From NCBI RefSeq assembly GCF_900188095.1, contig NZ_FZOT01000002.1:434001-498000 (forward strand): 64,000 nucleotides of DNA. Reading direction: 5' to 3'. Source of the DNA: Noviherbaspirillum humi. Its GTDB lineage: Bacteria > Pseudomonadota > Gammaproteobacteria > Burkholderiales > Burkholderiaceae_D. Below, in pieces: positions 49,931-60,674 of this stretch (positions within the stretch are counted from its first letter, which is position 1; the number at the start of each line of letters is the position of its first letter). The notes under the pieces are model-generated. The model was not told where the DNA came from and ran no database searches. It saw only the letters and a list, made by a program, of their open reading frames with translations. A program made the position numbers and the translations under genes.

Positions 49931-50626
49931 ATGAATGCCGATCCCAACGAACTCAAGAAATTCAGTGACCTCGCCCACCGTTGGTGGGACCCCAATTCCG
50001 AATTCCGGCCGCTGCATGAAATCAATCCGCTGCGGCTGGAGTGGATCAATGCCCGGGTACCGTTGGCTGGCAAGAAGGTGCTGGACGTGGGCTGCGGCGG
50101 CGGCATCCTGGCCGAATCCATGGCGCGCAAGGGTGCAACTGTCACTGGCATCGACCTGTCGGAAAAGGCGTTAAAGGTGGCCGACCTGCACAGCCTGGAG
50201 GCCGAGATCCCGATGCGCTATGAACTGGTTTCTGCGGAAGACCTGGCGGCGCGCGAGCCCGGCCAGTACGACGTCGTCACCTGCATGGAAATGCTGGAGC
50301 ACGTGCCCGATCCGGCCAAGGTGGTCGCCGCCTGCGCCACCCTGGTCAAGCCCGGCGGCCATGTGTTCTTCTCCACCATCAACCGCAATCCCAAGTCCTA
50401 CCTGCTCGCGGTGATCGGCGCCGAATACGTGCTGCGCCTGCTGCCGCGCGGCACGCACGACTACGCCAAGTTCATCAAGCCGGCCGAACTGGCACAGCAT
50501 GTGCGCAACGCCGGTCTGGAACTCGCGGCCATCAAGGGCATGACCTACAATCCCCTGACCCGGGTCTATTCCCTGAACCAGGATACCGACGTCAACTACA
50601 TGATCGCCTGCACCCGGCCCGCCTGA
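49931..50626 (+). CDS. ubiG: Ubiquinone biosynthesis O-methyltransferase
   Basis: SAM-dependent methyltransferase of 231 residues doing both O-methylations of ubiquinone. Motif I is [28 protein letters not shown] and [14 protein letters not shown] follow. ATG 49931 begins [20 protein letters not shown], typical of UbiG; upstream in-frame codons overlap the ompA terminator and are rejected. No strong Shine-Dalgarno is seen. Confidence 0.95.
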   Translation: MNADPNELKKFSDLAHRWWDPNSEFRPLHEINPLRLEWINARVPLAGKKVLDVGCGGGILAESMARKGATVTGIDLSEKALKVADLHSLEAEIPMRYELVSAEDLAAREPGQYDVVTCMEMLEHVPDPAKVVAACATLVKPGGHVFFSTINRNPKSYLLAVIGAEYVLRLLPRGTHDYAKFIKPAELAQHVRNAGLELAAIKGMTYNPLTRVYSLNQDTDVNYMIACTRPA

Positions 50627-50662
50627 CCGGATTGCATCCCGCCCACTCAACGATTGCCCAGC

Positions 50663-51337
50663 ATGTCTTCTCAGCCGCTACCGGCGCCGCGCGCCATTCT
50701 GTTCGACCTCGACGGCACCCTGGCCGATACCGCGCCCGACCTCGCCGGCGCCATGAACCGGGTGCGCATCAAGCGCGGCCTGGAGCCGGCGCCGTATGAC
50801 ATCCTGCGCCCGGTGGCATCGGCCGGCGCCCGCGGCCTGATCGGCGCCGCATTCGGGCTGGCGCCCGGGGACGAAGGCTTCGAGGAATTGAAGGTCGACT
50901 TCCTCGATACCTATGCCGGTGCCCTGGCGGTGGATACCCGCCTGTTCGACGGCGTGGGCGAACTGCTCGCGGCGCTCGACGGCCATGGCCTGGCCTGGGG
51001 CATCGTCACCAACAAGGCATCCCGCTTCACCGATCCGCTGGTGCCGCTGATCGGCCTGCTGCATGCCGGCTGCGTGGTATCGGGCGACACCACGCCGCAT
51101 TCCAAGCCGCACCCGGAGCCGTTGCTCGAAGCGGCGCGCCGCCTCGGCCTGGCGCCGGAACACTGCTGGTACGTCGGCGACGACCTGCGCGACATCCAGG
51201 CCGGCCGCGCCGCCGGCATGCCGACCGTCGCCGCCGCCTGGGGTTATTGCGGCAAGTCGGAGCCGGTGACCTGGGAAGCCGACGCGATCGCGAAAACTCC
51301 GCTCGACATCCTTGGTCTGATCAGAAGCAGCCTGTAA
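50663..51337 (+). CDS. gph: Phosphoglycolate phosphatase-like HAD hydrolase
   Basis: HAD-superfamily phosphatase of 224 residues. Motif I is FDLDGTLADTAPD, motif II is GIVTNK, and motif III/IV is YVGDDLRDIQAGRAAGM, with the alpha-helical cap typical of Gph. It follows ubiG by 36 bp, an order conserved in Burkholderiales. ATG 50663 was preferred to a TTG three codons upstream. Confidence 0.92.
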   Translation: MSSQPLPAPRAILFDLDGTLADTAPDLAGAMNRVRIKRGLEPAPYDILRPVASAGARGLIGAAFGLAPGDEGFEELKVDFLDTYAGALAVDTRLFDGVGELLAALDGHGLAWGIVTNKASRFTDPLVPLIGLLHAGCVVSGDTTPHSKPHPEPLLEAARRLGLAPEHCWYVGDDLRDIQAGRAAGMPTVAAAWGYCGKSEPVTWEADAIAKTPLDILGLIRSSL

Positions 51338-51398
51338 ATCCATCCAACCGGCGCCGGCCGGAGGCAGGCATGAGAGCCGGCGCCCTCATCGAGAGCGC

Positions 51399-52448
51399 AT
51401 GAAAGATCTGATCGTCGCCCGCCGCGAAGGCCTGTATTGCGTGCCAGGGGATTTCTACATCGACCCCTGGCGTCCGGTCGAACGTGCGGTGATCACGCAC
51501 GCCCATGCCGACCATGCCCGCGTCGGCCACGGCCGCTATCTCGCCTCGGCGGAGGGCGAAGGCGTGCTGCGGGCACGCCTGGGCCACATCCATCTCGACA
51601 CCCTTCCCTACGGCGAGCGCATCGTGCACAACGGCGTGACCATCTCGCTGCACCCCGCCGGCCATGTGCTGGGCTCGGCCCAGGTGCGGGTCGAGCACCA
51701 GGGCGTGGTGTGGGTCGCGTCCGGCGACTACAAGACCGGCCCCGATCCGACCTGCACCGCCTTCGAACCGGTGCGCTGCCATGCCTTCATCAGCGAATCG
51801 ACCTTCGGCCTGCCGATCTACCGCTGGCAGCCGCAGGAAACGCTGTACACCGACATCAACGACTGGTGGCGCGCCAATGCGGAGGAAGGCCGCGCCAGCG
51901 TCATGTTCTGCTACGCGTTCGGCAAGGCCCAGCGTATCCTGGCGGGCGTTGATCCCAGCATCGGCCCCATCCTCTGCCACGGGGCGGTGGAGCCGCTCAA
52001 CCGCGCCTACCGGGCTTCCGGCGTCGCCTTGCCGCCGACCCGCCTCGTCACTGAAATCAAGGACAAGGCCGAGCTGAAGCGGGCGCTGGTGATCGCCCCG
52101 CCCTCGGCCGCCGGATCGCCCTGGATGAAGCGCTTCGGCGACTACAGCGATGCCTTCGCCAGCGGCTGGATGCAGCTGCGCGGCGCGCGCCGGCGTCGTG
52201 CGGTGGACCGCGGCTTCGTGCTCTCCGACCATGCCGACTGGCCCGGCCTGATGGCGGCGATCAAAGCCACCGGGGCGGAGCGGGTCGTCGTCACCCATGG
52301 CCAGGTCGGCGTGATGGTGCGCTGGCTGTGCCAGAACGGCCTGGATGCCGGCGCCTTCGACACCGAATACGGCGATGAGGACGACGCAGCGCCGGAAGCA
52401 GGCGCGGCGCAGGAGACCACGCAGGAAGCCGGAGCGGACGATGCGTGA
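51399..52448 (+). CDS. Ligase-associated MBL-fold DNA exonuclease
   Basis: Metallo-beta-lactamase-fold nuclease of 349 residues related to the CPSF73/Ysh1 type. The metal site is H34-A-H36-A-D38-H39, with later ligands in HPAGHVLGSAQ, SGDYKTGPD and SDHADW. In characterised four-gene repair clusters of Pseudomonas this protein is described as an exonuclease working with the ligase and helicase next door. The acidic C-terminal 25 residues lie outside the fold. Its end overlaps the ligase start by eight bases. Confidence 0.9.
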   Translation: MKDLIVARREGLYCVPGDFYIDPWRPVERAVITHAHADHARVGHGRYLASAEGEGVLRARLGHIHLDTLPYGERIVHNGVTISLHPAGHVLGSAQVRVEHQGVVWVASGDYKTGPDPTCTAFEPVRCHAFISESTFGLPIYRWQPQETLYTDINDWWRANAEEGRASVMFCYAFGKAQRILAGVDPSIGPILCHGAVEPLNRAYRASGVALPPTRLVTEIKDKAELKRALVIAPPSAAGSPWMKRFGDYSDAFASGWMQLRGARRRRAVDRGFVLSDHADWPGLMAAIKATGAERVVVTHGQVGVMVRWLCQNGLDAGAFDTEYGDEDDAAPEAGAAQETTQEAGADDA

Positions 52449-54060
52449 ATTCGCCCGCCTCTACGCCGAGCTGGACGCCACCACCGCCACCAACCGCAAG
52501 CTGCAGGCGCTGAAGCGCTATTTCGGCGCGGCGGCGCCGGAGAATGCCGCCTGGGCGGTCTACTTCCTCGCCGGCGGCAAGCCGCGCCAGCTAGTGCCGA
52601 CCAAGCTGCTGCGCCAGTACGCGATCGAGTTCGCCGCCATCGACGAATGGCTGTTCGACGAATGCTACGACGCCGTCGGCGACTTCGCCGAGACCATTGC
52701 CCATATCCTGCCGCCGCCCAGCCACCAGAGCGACATCGGCCTGGCCGAATGGATGGAGCAGCGCATCGCGCCGCTGCGCGGCAGCGCGCCGGAAGCCATC
52801 CGCGCCGCCCTCTTCAACTACTGGAACGAGCTGGAACCGCAGGAACGCTACCTCTTCCTCAAGCTGATCAGCGGCGCCTTCCGCGTCGGCGTCTCGCGCC
52901 TGTTGGTGACGCGGGCGCTGAGCGAGCTGGCCGGCGTCGATGCCAAGCTGGTGGCGCAGCGGCTGATGGGCTGGACCGACGGCCGGGTGCATCCGACCGG
53001 CGAGCGCTATCTCCAGCTGATCGCGCCGCTTTCGCATCAGGAGCAGGCGCAGCGCGGCGGCCAGCCCTATCCTTTCTTCCTGGCCCATGCGCTGCAGGCC
53101 GACCCGCAGACGCTGGGCGACATCGCCGGCTGGCAGGCGGAATGGAAGTACGACGGCATTCGCGCCCAATTGGTGCGGCGCGAGGGCGGCACCTGGCTGT
53201 GGTCGCGCGGCGAAGACCTGATCACCGAGCGCTTCCCGGAGATCGCCGCCATCCCGGCCGTCGACGGCACGGTGATCGACGGCGAGATCCTGGTCTGGCA
53301 GGACGGCATGCCGGCGCCCTTCTCCGCCCTGCAGCAGCGCATCGGCCGCAAGACGCTGTCGGCCAAGCTGCTGGCCGAACTGCCGGCGGTGCTGGTGGCC
53401 TACGACCTGCTGGAGCTGGAGGGCGAGGACATCCGCCGCAAGACCCAGGCCGAGCGCCGGCTGCTGCTGGAGGAAGTGGTGGCGGCAATCGATCATCCGG
53501 CGCTGAAGCTGTCGCCGCTGGTGCGGACGACGCGTTGGGACGAGCTGGCGCAGCTGCGCGAAAGCTCGCGCTCGCGCTCGGTGGAAGGCTTGATGCTGAA
53601 GGCCATGGAGGCGGAATACGGCGTCGGCCGCACCAAGGATGTCGGCACCTGGTGGAAATGGAAGATCGATCCGTATTCGGTGGATGCGGTGCTGATCTAC
53701 GCGCAGAGCGGCAGCGGCCGCCGCGCCTCGCTCTATACCGACTACACCTTCGCCGTCTGGGACGAGCAGGCCGGCGAGCGCCGGCTGGTGCCCTTCGCCA
53801 AGGCGTACTCCGGCCTCACCGACGAGGAAATCCGCCGCATCGATAACTGGATACGCCGCAACACGGTGGAGAAGTTCGGCCCGGTGCGCAGCGTCAAGCC
53901 AAGCATGGTGTTCGAGATCGGCTTCGAAGGCATCGCCGCCTCGCCGCGCCACAAGGCCGGCATCGCGGTGCGCTTTCCGCGCATCCTGCGCATCCGCGAC
54001 GACAAGCCGATCGAGGAAGCCGATACCCTGGACACGCTCAAGGGCATGCTGAACGCATGA
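52441..54060 (+). CDS. ATP-dependent DNA ligase of the repair cassette
   Basis: ATP-dependent ligase of 539 residues. The N-terminal DNA-binding domain (about 1-200) is followed by the adenylation domain with the nucleophile K236 in KYDGIR, motif III and IV elements (DGEILVW and SVEGLMLK), and an OB-fold with motif V/VI (WWKWKIDPY and [12 protein letters not shown]). It differs from the NAD-dependent LigA needed for replication, so it is a repair ligase. ATG 52441 overlaps the exonuclease gene, and its end overlaps the helicase start (ATGA). Confidence 0.93.
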   Translation: MREFARLYAELDATTATNRKLQALKRYFGAAAPENAAWAVYFLAGGKPRQLVPTKLLRQYAIEFAAIDEWLFDECYDAVGDFAETIAHILPPPSHQSDIGLAEWMEQRIAPLRGSAPEAIRAALFNYWNELEPQERYLFLKLISGAFRVGVSRLLVTRALSELAGVDAKLVAQRLMGWTDGRVHPTGERYLQLIAPLSHQEQAQRGGQPYPFFLAHALQADPQTLGDIAGWQAEWKYDGIRAQLVRREGGTWLWSRGEDLITERFPEIAAIPAVDGTVIDGEILVWQDGMPAPFSALQQRIGRKTLSAKLLAELPAVLVAYDLLELEGEDIRRKTQAERRLLLEEVVAAIDHPALKLSPLVRTTRWDELAQLRESSRSRSVEGLMLKAMEAEYGVGRTKDVGTWWKWKIDPYSVDAVLIYAQSGSGRRASLYTDYTFAVWDEQAGERRLVPFAKAYSGLTDEEIRRIDNWIRRNTVEKFGPVRSVKPSMVFEIGFEGIAASPRHKAGIAVRFPRILRIRDDKPIEEADTLDTLKGMLNA

Positions 54061-56558
54061 GCACGTTGCCGCATTCCGCCACGCCGCATCCGGAAGATCC
54101 GGCCGGACTGCTCGTCGCCTGGTTCGCCACGCGCGGCTGGGCGCCCTTTCCCTTCCAGCGCGAGGTCTGGGACGCGGCCCGCGCCGGCCGCTCCGGCCTG
54201 CTGCATGCCGGCACCGGCTCCGGGAAGACTTACGCCCTCTGGTTCGCCGCCCTCGCCCGGGCGCTCGACAAGCCGCCCGGCAAGCGCAAGTCGCTGCAGG
54301 TGCTGTGGCTCACGCCGATGCGGGCGCTCGCCGCCGATACCGCCCGGGCGCTGCAGGCACCGCTGCCCGACCTGATCCCGGACTGGCGGGTCGGCCAGCG
54401 CACCGGCGATACCTCGTCTTCCGAACGGGCGCGCCAGGCGAAGACTCTGCCGCCGGCGCTGGTGACGACGCCGGAGAGCCTGTCATTGATGTTGGCCCGT
54501 GCCGACGCCGAGCAGCAGCTGCGCTCGCTCGACATGGTGATCGTCGACGAATGGCATGAGCTGATCGGCAGCAAGCGCGGCGTGCAGGTGCAGCTGGCGC
54601 TGGCGCGGCTGCGGCGCTGGAACCCGGAACTGGTGGTGTGGGGACTGTCGGCCACGCTCGGCAACCTGGCATTGGCGCGCAATGCCCTGATCGGCCCGGA
54701 AGGCCTGCTGGTGCAGGGCGAAACCCGCAAGGCGATCGAGATCGACACCCTGATCCCGCCGCAGCCTTCGCGCTTCCCCTGGACCGGCCATCTCGGCATG
54801 CAGATGCTGCCGCAGGTGATCGCCGAGATCGAGCGCCATGCCAGTACCCTGGTGTTCACCAATACCCGCGCCCAGGCCGAACAGTGGTACCAGAGCCTGC
54901 TCGACGCCCGTCCCGACTGGGCCGGCCTGATCGCCCTGCACCATGGCTCGCTCGACCGCGCAGTCCGCAACTGGGTGGAGCAAAACATCGGCAGCGGCGC
55001 GCTGAAGGCGGTGGTATGCACCTCCAGCCTCGACCTCGGCGTGGATTTCGCGCCGGTGGAGCGGGTGCTGCAGATCGGCAGCGCCAAGGGCGTGGCGCGA
55101 CTGCTGCAGCGGGCCGGCCGCAGCGGCCATGCGCCTGGGCAGGTGTCGCGCGTCAGCCTGGTGCCGACCAACAGCCTGGAACTGCTGGAAGCCGCCGCAG
55201 CGCGCGATGCCGTCGCCCGGCGCGAGGTGGAGTCGCGCCAGCCGCCGGCCAAGCCGCTGGACGTGCTGGCGCAGCATCTGGTGACGATCGCCCTCGGCGG
55301 CGGCTTCCTGGCCGATGCGCTCCATGAGGAAGTGCGCGGCGCCTGGTCCTACCGCGACCTGACTGCGCAGGAGTGGCAATGGGCGCTGGATTTCGTCGCG
55401 CGCGGCGGCGCCAGCCTCACCGCCTACCCCGAATACCATCGCGTGCAGCCCGACGAGCAGGGTGTCTGGCGCGTGCCCAATGCGGCCATCGCCCGCCGCC
55501 ATCGGCTCAACATCGGCACCATCGTCGCCGACGCCTCGATCCAGGTGAAATTTCTCGGCGGGCAGCGGCTCGGCTCGGTGGAGGAATCCTTCATCTCGCG
55601 CCTGAAGCCGGGCGACCACTTCCTGTTCGCCGGGCGGGTGCTGGAATTCGTGCGCATCCATGAGATGAGCGCCTACGTCCGGCTCGCCAACCGCTCGACG
55701 GCGGCGGTGCCGCGCTGGCAGGGCGGCCGCCTGCCGCTGTCCTCGCAGCTGGCAGAGGCGATGCTGGACAGGCTGCAGCAGGCGGCGCAGGGACGCTTCG
55801 ACGGCGCCGAGATGCAGGCGGCGCGGCCGCTGCTGGAGCTGCAGTCCAAATGGTCGGCCCTGCCCACGCGCGACACGCTGGTGGCGGAGCTGATGGCCAG
55901 CCGCGAAGGCCATCATCTTTTCCTCTATCCCTTCGCCGGCCGCTCGGTGCATGTCGGGCTGGCGGCGCTGATCGCCTGGCGCGTCGCCCGCCTGCAGCCG
56001 GCCACCTTCTCCATCGCCGTCAACGACTACGGCCTGGAACTGCTCTGCGCCGAGGACCTGCCCTGGCGCCATCTGCTGGAGGAAGGCGCCCTGCTCTCCG
56101 AGGACGATCTGCTGGCGCATGTGCTGGCCAGCCTCAACGCCACCGAACTGGCGCAGCGCCGCTTTCGCGAGATCGCCCGCATCGCCGGCCTGGTCTTCCA
56201 GGGCCCGCCCGGCCAGGCCAAGAACGCGCGCCAGCTGCAGGCATCGTCCAGCCTGTTCTTCCAGGTGTTCCGCCAGCACGACGCCGGCAACTTGCTGCTC
56301 GACCAGGCGCAGCGCGAGGTGCTGGAGCAGGAACTGGAAATCGGCCGGCTGCGCGACACCCTGCGCGAACTGCGCCGGCGCCGGCTCGACGTGCATGCCA
56401 TCGCCCGCGCCACGCCCTTCGCCTTTCCGCTGCTGATCGACAGGCTGCGCGAAAAGCTGTCCACCGAGAAGCTGTCGGGCCGGGTGGCGCGCATGCTGCG
56501 CGAACTCGAAAAGGCGGCCGAGGTCGGACCCATGAAGCGCGCTGCGAGGACGCGCTGA
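54057..56558 (+). CDS. Ligase-associated Lhr-type DNA helicase
   Basis: Superfamily 2 3'-5' helicase of 833 residues, the Lhr core form lacking the long C-terminal extension of mycobacterial Lhr. Walker A is GTGSGKT (52-58), motif II is D164-E-W-H167, motif III is SATLGN and motif VI is [13 protein letters not shown] winged-helix and C-terminal Lhr domain follow. It unwinds DNA (and RNA-DNA hybrids in homologues). Coupled to the ligase by a four-base overlap. Confidence 0.93.
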   Translation: MSTLPHSATPHPEDPAGLLVAWFATRGWAPFPFQREVWDAARAGRSGLLHAGTGSGKTYALWFAALARALDKPPGKRKSLQVLWLTPMRALAADTARALQAPLPDLIPDWRVGQRTGDTSSSERARQAKTLPPALVTTPESLSLMLARADAEQQLRSLDMVIVDEWHELIGSKRGVQVQLALARLRRWNPELVVWGLSATLGNLALARNALIGPEGLLVQGETRKAIEIDTLIPPQPSRFPWTGHLGMQMLPQVIAEIERHASTLVFTNTRAQAEQWYQSLLDARPDWAGLIALHHGSLDRAVRNWVEQNIGSGALKAVVCTSSLDLGVDFAPVERVLQIGSAKGVARLLQRAGRSGHAPGQVSRVSLVPTNSLELLEAAAARDAVARREVESRQPPAKPLDVLAQHLVTIALGGGFLADALHEEVRGAWSYRDLTAQEWQWALDFVARGGASLTAYPEYHRVQPDEQGVWRVPNAAIARRHRLNIGTIVADASIQVKFLGGQRLGSVEESFISRLKPGDHFLFAGRVLEFVRIHEMSAYVRLANRSTAAVPRWQGGRLPLSSQLAEAMLDRLQQAAQGRFDGAEMQAARPLLELQSKWSALPTRDTLVAELMASREGHHLFLYPFAGRSVHVGLAALIAWRVARLQPATFSIAVNDYGLELLCAEDLPWRHLLEEGALLSEDDLLAHVLASLNATELAQRRFREIARIAGLVFQGPPGQAKNARQLQASSSLFFQVFRQHDAGNLLLDQAQREVLEQELEIGRLRDTLRELRRRRLDVHAIARATPFAFPLLIDRLREKLSTEKLSGRVARMLRELEKAAEVGPMKRAARTR

Positions 56559-56571
56559 GAAGGAAGCCGCC

Positions 56572-57258
56572 ATGCCCGCGCCTGCGCTCACGCCCCATGC
56601 CGAACTCGCCGTCGCCGGCGAAACGCTGCAGTTGCTGCCGCAGCGGGCGGCTTTATGGCCGGCACGGCGCATGCTGCTGGTGGCCGACATTCACATCGGC
56701 AAGGCGGCCGCCTTCCGCGCCGGCGGCGTGCCGGTGCCGGCCGGCACCACGCTGCAGAACCTGGAGGCGCTCGACCGCTTGCTGCGCACGCATGACATCG
56801 ACGAAGTGATGTTCCTCGGCGATTTCCTGCACGCGCGCGCCGGCCGGGCGCCGGCCACGCTGGCCGCCCTGCAGGCCTGGCGCGAGCGGCATGCGCGGCT
56901 GGCGCTGACCCTGGTGCGCGGCAACCATGACAGCCATGCGGGCGATCCGCCAGCCTCGCTCGACATCGAGGTGGTGGACGAGCCGCATCGCGTCGGCCCG
57001 TTCCTGTTCTGCCACCATCCCGAAGAGCGCGAGGAGGCGTATGTGATCGCCGGCCATGTGCATCCGGTGTTCCGGCTCGCCGCCGGCGGCGATTCGCTGC
57101 GCCTGCCCTGCTTCCTGTTCGGGCCGAAGCGCGGCATGCTGCCTTCCTTCGGCGCCTTCACCGGCGGCCATGCGGTGACGCCGCTGCCGGGCGAGCGCCT
57201 GTTCCTGGCCGCCGAGGACCGGGTATTTGCGCTACCATCGCCGACGCCCATCGACTGA
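56572..57258 (+). CDS. pdeM: Ligase-associated metallophosphoesterase (MPE)
   Basis: Calcineurin-fold phosphoesterase of 228 residues. The binuclear metal ligands are in VADIHIGKA (D39, H41), [23 protein letters not shown] and IAGHVHPVF. The Pseudomonas putida homologue of this cluster is reported as a Mn-dependent DNA endonuclease. AAGGAAG precedes the ATG. It ends the four-gene repair set and lies 10 bp before pncB. Confidence 0.9.
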   Translation: MPAPALTPHAELAVAGETLQLLPQRAALWPARRMLLVADIHIGKAAAFRAGGVPVPAGTTLQNLEALDRLLRTHDIDEVMFLGDFLHARAGRAPATLAALQAWRERHARLALTLVRGNHDSHAGDPPASLDIEVVDEPHRVGPFLFCHHPEEREEAYVIAGHVHPVFRLAAGGDSLRLPCFLFGPKRGMLPSFGAFTGGHAVTPLPGERLFLAAEDRVFALPSPTPID

Positions 57259-57268
57259 AGGAACCGCC

Positions 57269-58462
57269 ATGCCCATCGTCCGCAGCCTGCTCGAAACCGA
57301 CCTCTACAAGTTCACCATGTGGCAGGCGCTGCTGCACGGCCATCCCGGCGCGCAGGCCGAGTATGAGTTCGCCTGCCGCAACACCCCGTCCTATCCGCTC
57401 GCCGAGCTGGTGGATGACATCGACCGCGAGCTGGACCATCTCTGCTCGCTCGGCTTCGGCGAAGACGAGCTGGCCTACCTGCGCGGCCTGCGCTTCATGA
57501 AGAGCGACTTCGTCGACTTCCTCACCGTGTTCCGCTTTCAGCGCAAGTTCATCCGGGTCCATGCCGAAGGCGAGAAGCTGGTGATCCGCGCCATCGGTCC
57601 GCAGGTGCATGTGATGGGCTTCGAGATCTACGTGCTGTACATCGTCAACGAGCTCTACTTCCGGCGCTTCGACCATCAAGCGGCGATGGAAGAAGGCCGC
57701 AAGCGCCTGCAGGAGAAGATCGCGCTGCTGCGGGAGTTCGAGCGGGAGCCGCAGCGGCGGCACAGCTTCTCCTTTTTCGACTTCGGGCTGCGCCGGCGCT
57801 TCTCCGGCGAATGGCATGACGAGGTGGTGGAAACGCTGGCGCGCGAGGTGCCCCAGCATTTCAAGGGCACATCCAACGTCTGGCTGGCGAAGAAGCACGG
57901 CATCGTGCCGATCGGCACCATGGCGCATGAATACCTGCAATCCTTCCAGGCTTTCGGCGTGCGCCTGCGCGACTTCCAGAAGGCAGCCCTGGAAGACTGG
58001 GTGCAGGAGTACCGCGGCGACCTCGGCACCGCGCTCACCGACGTGGTCGGCATGGATGCCTTCCTGCGCGACTTCGATCTCTACTTCGCCAAGCTGTTCG
58101 ACGGCCTGCGCCACGATTCCGGCGATCCGGTGGAATGGGGCGAGAAGGCGCTGACGCATTACGCGAAGCTGCGCATCGACGCCCATACAAAACGCCTGGT
58201 GTTTTCCGATGCGCTGACGCTGCCGAAGGCGTTCTCACTGTACCGGCATTTCGCCGACCGCATCCAGACCGGCTTCGGCATCGGCACCAACCTCACCAAC
58301 GACATGGGCATCCCGGCGCTCAACATCGTGATGAAGCTTCTGTCCTGCAATGGCCAGACGGTGGCCAAGCTGTCCGATTCGCCCGGCAAGACCATCACCC
58401 GCGACGAAACCTTCCTCGCCTACCTGCGCCAGGTGTTCAATCACCCGGCGCCGGCTGCCTGA
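57269..58462 (+). CDS. pncB: Nicotinate phosphoribosyltransferase
   Basis: Salvages nicotinate to NaMN for NAD synthesis using PRPP and ATP. The 397 residues match the bacterial PncB length (400). The autophosphorylated His is H220 in [19 protein letters not shown] and GTNLTND form the phosphoribosyl site. ATG 57269 has AAGGAA upstream and lies 10 bp after the MPE stop, implying co-transcription with the repair genes. Confidence 0.95.
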   Translation: MPIVRSLLETDLYKFTMWQALLHGHPGAQAEYEFACRNTPSYPLAELVDDIDRELDHLCSLGFGEDELAYLRGLRFMKSDFVDFLTVFRFQRKFIRVHAEGEKLVIRAIGPQVHVMGFEIYVLYIVNELYFRRFDHQAAMEEGRKRLQEKIALLREFEREPQRRHSFSFFDFGLRRRFSGEWHDEVVETLAREVPQHFKGTSNVWLAKKHGIVPIGTMAHEYLQSFQAFGVRLRDFQKAALEDWVQEYRGDLGTALTDVVGMDAFLRDFDLYFAKLFDGLRHDSGDPVEWGEKALTHYAKLRIDAHTKRLVFSDALTLPKAFSLYRHFADRIQTGFGIGTNLTNDMGIPALNIVMKLLSCNGQTVAKLSDSPGKTITRDETFLAYLRQVFNHPAPAA

Positions 58463-58476
58463 CGATCCGAAGGCTT

Positions 58477-59892
58477 TTATCCGAGCAATGCCGGACGCCG
58501 GCGACCGGCGCCATTGGCCTGCTCGAAGGCATGCGCAATCTGCAGCAGCGCCAGCTCGCCCTGGTGGCGGCCGACGATCTGCAACCCGACCGGCAGGCCG
58601 TCATCGGTAAAGCCGCAGGGCACCGAGATCGCCGGATGGCTGGTGGCGGTGATGTAGTAGCAGGAGCGCATCCAGTCGATGTAGCTTTCCATCGCCACGC
58701 CGTCGATCTCGGTGACGTAGGCCTGCTCCACCGGGAAGGGCGGCACCTGGTTCACCGGCAGCACGAGGAAGTCGACATCCTGCATGAAGCGGTGCATGCG
58801 TTCGAACAGCGCGGTGCGCAGCTTCTCCGCCCGGCCGACGTCCGGGCCGCTGAGCTTGCGTCCTTCGAGGATGTTCCACGCCAGGGTGTCCTTCAGCACG
58901 CCGGGATGCTGGTCCAGCACCGCGCCGAGCTGCTGCTCGAAGGCATGGGCGCGCAGCGTCATGAATACCTCGTGCGCGCCGTGGAAGTTCGGGCTGGCTT
59001 CCTCGACGCGGCAGCCGATCTGCTCGAACACGCCGCGCTGGGCGTCGATCACCGATCTGACGCCTCCGTCCACCGGCATGCCGTCGATGTTCAGGCCCCA
59101 GGCGATGCGCGCACCCTTGAAGTCCCGCTCCAGCGGCGCGCGGAACTGGGTGCCGTCCTGGGCGATGGCCATGGGGTCTCGTGCATCGTGCCCGGCGATC
59201 ACCGAGAGATAGAGCGCCAGGTCCTGCACCGTGCGCGCCATCGGGCCCGACACGGAAAGATTGGCCCACCCGTTCTGCGCCGGCACCTGCGGCACCCGGC
59301 CGACCGAGGGCCGCAGCCCCACCACGTTGCAGAAGTTGGCCGGGCAGCGCAGGGAGCCGCCCATGTCGGTGCCGTCGGCCAGCGCGGCCATGCCGGTGGC
59401 CAGCGCGACCGCCGCGCCGCCGCTGGAGCCGCCGCAGGTCTTGCCGAGGTCGTAGGGATTGCGGGTGGCGCCGAAGACGGCGTTGAAGGTTTGCGAGCCG
59501 GCGCCGAATTCCGGCGTGTTGGTCTTGCCGATGCTGATGGCGCCGGCCTGCTGCTGGCGTTCCACCATCAGGGCGCTGCGGGTCGGCACGAAATGCTCAT
59601 GCACCTTGGAGCCGAAGGTGGTGCGCATGCCCTTGGTCAGGATCAAGTCCTTGTGCGCCACCGGCAGGCCGTGCAGCGGACCGAGCGGCTCGCCGCGCGC
59701 CTGCGCCTCGTCGGCCGCCAGCGCCTCCTGCAGCGCCTGCTCCGCATGCAGGGTGACGATGGCATTGACCTGGGGATTGATGCGCGCTATCTGCGCCAGG
59801 TGGGCGTTCATGACTTCGCGCGCGGAGAGCTGGCCGGCGCGGATTTGCGCCGCCATGTCGCTGGCGCTCATCAGGCAGATTTCCTGGTTCAC
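58477..59892 (-). CDS. Amidase signature family amidase, GTG start
   Basis: Hydrolase of 471 residues with the Ser-cis-Ser-Lys triad: K81 in VAHKDL, the cis-Ser S156 in CGGSSGG and the nucleophile S180 in DMGGSLR. GatA-like motifs are present, but no gatB/gatC is near, so it is a free amidase of unknown substrate. The start is a GTG at 59892 because an ideal AAGGAGG lies eight bases upstream; an ATG at 59928 would put that Shine-Dalgarno inside the gene. Convergent with pncB. Confidence 0.9.
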   Translation of the reverse strand: MNQEICLMSASDMAAQIRAGQLSAREVMNAHLAQIARINPQVNAIVTLHAEQALQEALAADEAQARGEPLGPLHGLPVAHKDLILTKGMRTTFGSKVHEHFVPTRSALMVERQQQAGAISIGKTNTPEFGAGSQTFNAVFGATRNPYDLGKTCGGSSGGAAVALATGMAALADGTDMGGSLRCPANFCNVVGLRPSVGRVPQVPAQNGWANLSVSGPMARTVQDLALYLSVIAGHDARDPMAIAQDGTQFRAPLERDFKGARIAWGLNIDGMPVDGGVRSVIDAQRGVFEQIGCRVEEASPNFHGAHEVFMTLRAHAFEQQLGAVLDQHPGVLKDTLAWNILEGRKLSGPDVGRAEKLRTALFERMHRFMQDVDFLVLPVNQVPPFPVEQAYVTEIDGVAMESYIDWMRSCYYITATSHPAISVPCGFTDDGLPVGLQIVGRHQGELALLQIAHAFEQANGAGRRRPALLG

Positions 59893-60099
59893 AGTAGGTG
59901 CCTCCTTCTTGTTGTTGAGAATGCCCATGACATTTCGTTCCGCCGCCGACGCCGAATCTTGGGGCTAACGAACATCATAACCGCGGGGCAAGAAACCGGC
60001 ATCGCAAGCCGAATGCCATGATGGCGGAAAAGAACTATCCCGCCGCCTTGCCATCTTAGCGATATGTCCACAAGGCACCCGTGCCGCAAGGAGACCCGC

Positions 60100-60555
60100 A
60101 TGGCAGAAGACAGAAAGCATTTCATCGATGAAGCAGATATCGGCAGCGGCGAACGTTCGCCGGCGCAGCAGGATATCGATAGGGAAACCCAGAAAGTCAA
60201 CGTGCCGCTACCGCACGTCGGCCGGCCGCAGGATGGCAGCCAGTTCGGCCACGAGGTGATCGAGGAGCAGGACTACGCCAACCAGCGTCCGCGGCCGGAA
60301 GAGGAAAGGCCGATCATGGGCGCCGGCGAGTCGGACGCGCCGGGCAAGGTGCTGCAGAGCGGCACCCACATCGCCCGCATCGCCGCGCCGCAGCTGCCGG
60401 ACGGCACCTACGAGGCGCAGGTCTTCGTGCGCCTGACGCGCGAGCCGGAACTGGCCGAGACCTATATTCCGGTGGGCACCCATCCGACCGCCGAAGCAGC
60501 GCTGAAGGCGGCGGAAGAGCGGGCCCAGCGCGCCTTCAAGGAGCATGAGTTCTGA
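60100..60555 (+). CDS. Acidic hydrophilic protein of unknown function
   Basis: A 151-residue soluble protein with no recognised family. The first ~85 residues are charged and Gln/Pro/Arg-rich, probably disordered. The last ~60 (GTHIARIAAPQLPDGTYEAQV through AEAALKAAEERAQRAFKEHEF) look folded, with a beta segment and an Ala/Glu-rich helix. ATG 60100 has AAGGAG upstream, supporting translation. No signal peptide or membrane helix. The next gene is a lipoprotein phosphoesterase, 119 bp away. Confidence 0.7.
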   Translation: MAEDRKHFIDEADIGSGERSPAQQDIDRETQKVNVPLPHVGRPQDGSQFGHEVIEEQDYANQRPRPEEERPIMGAGESDAPGKVLQSGTHIARIAAPQLPDGTYEAQVFVRLTREPELAETYIPVGTHPTAEAALKAAEERAQRAFKEHEF

Positions 60556-60674
60556 CGCTTGCTCCAGGCGCAGGCGTTTCATGCCGTCGCGCATGGAACG
60601 CCTGTACCATTTTGGCTCCCAAGAGCGTGTCATCAACCCCAACAGGGGTCGCGTTCCAGTCTCGCGAGGAGCCC

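Noticed and set aside
54483-56690. 735-codon minus-strand frame
   Set aside because: Antisense to the Lhr-type helicase gene; no family resemblance.
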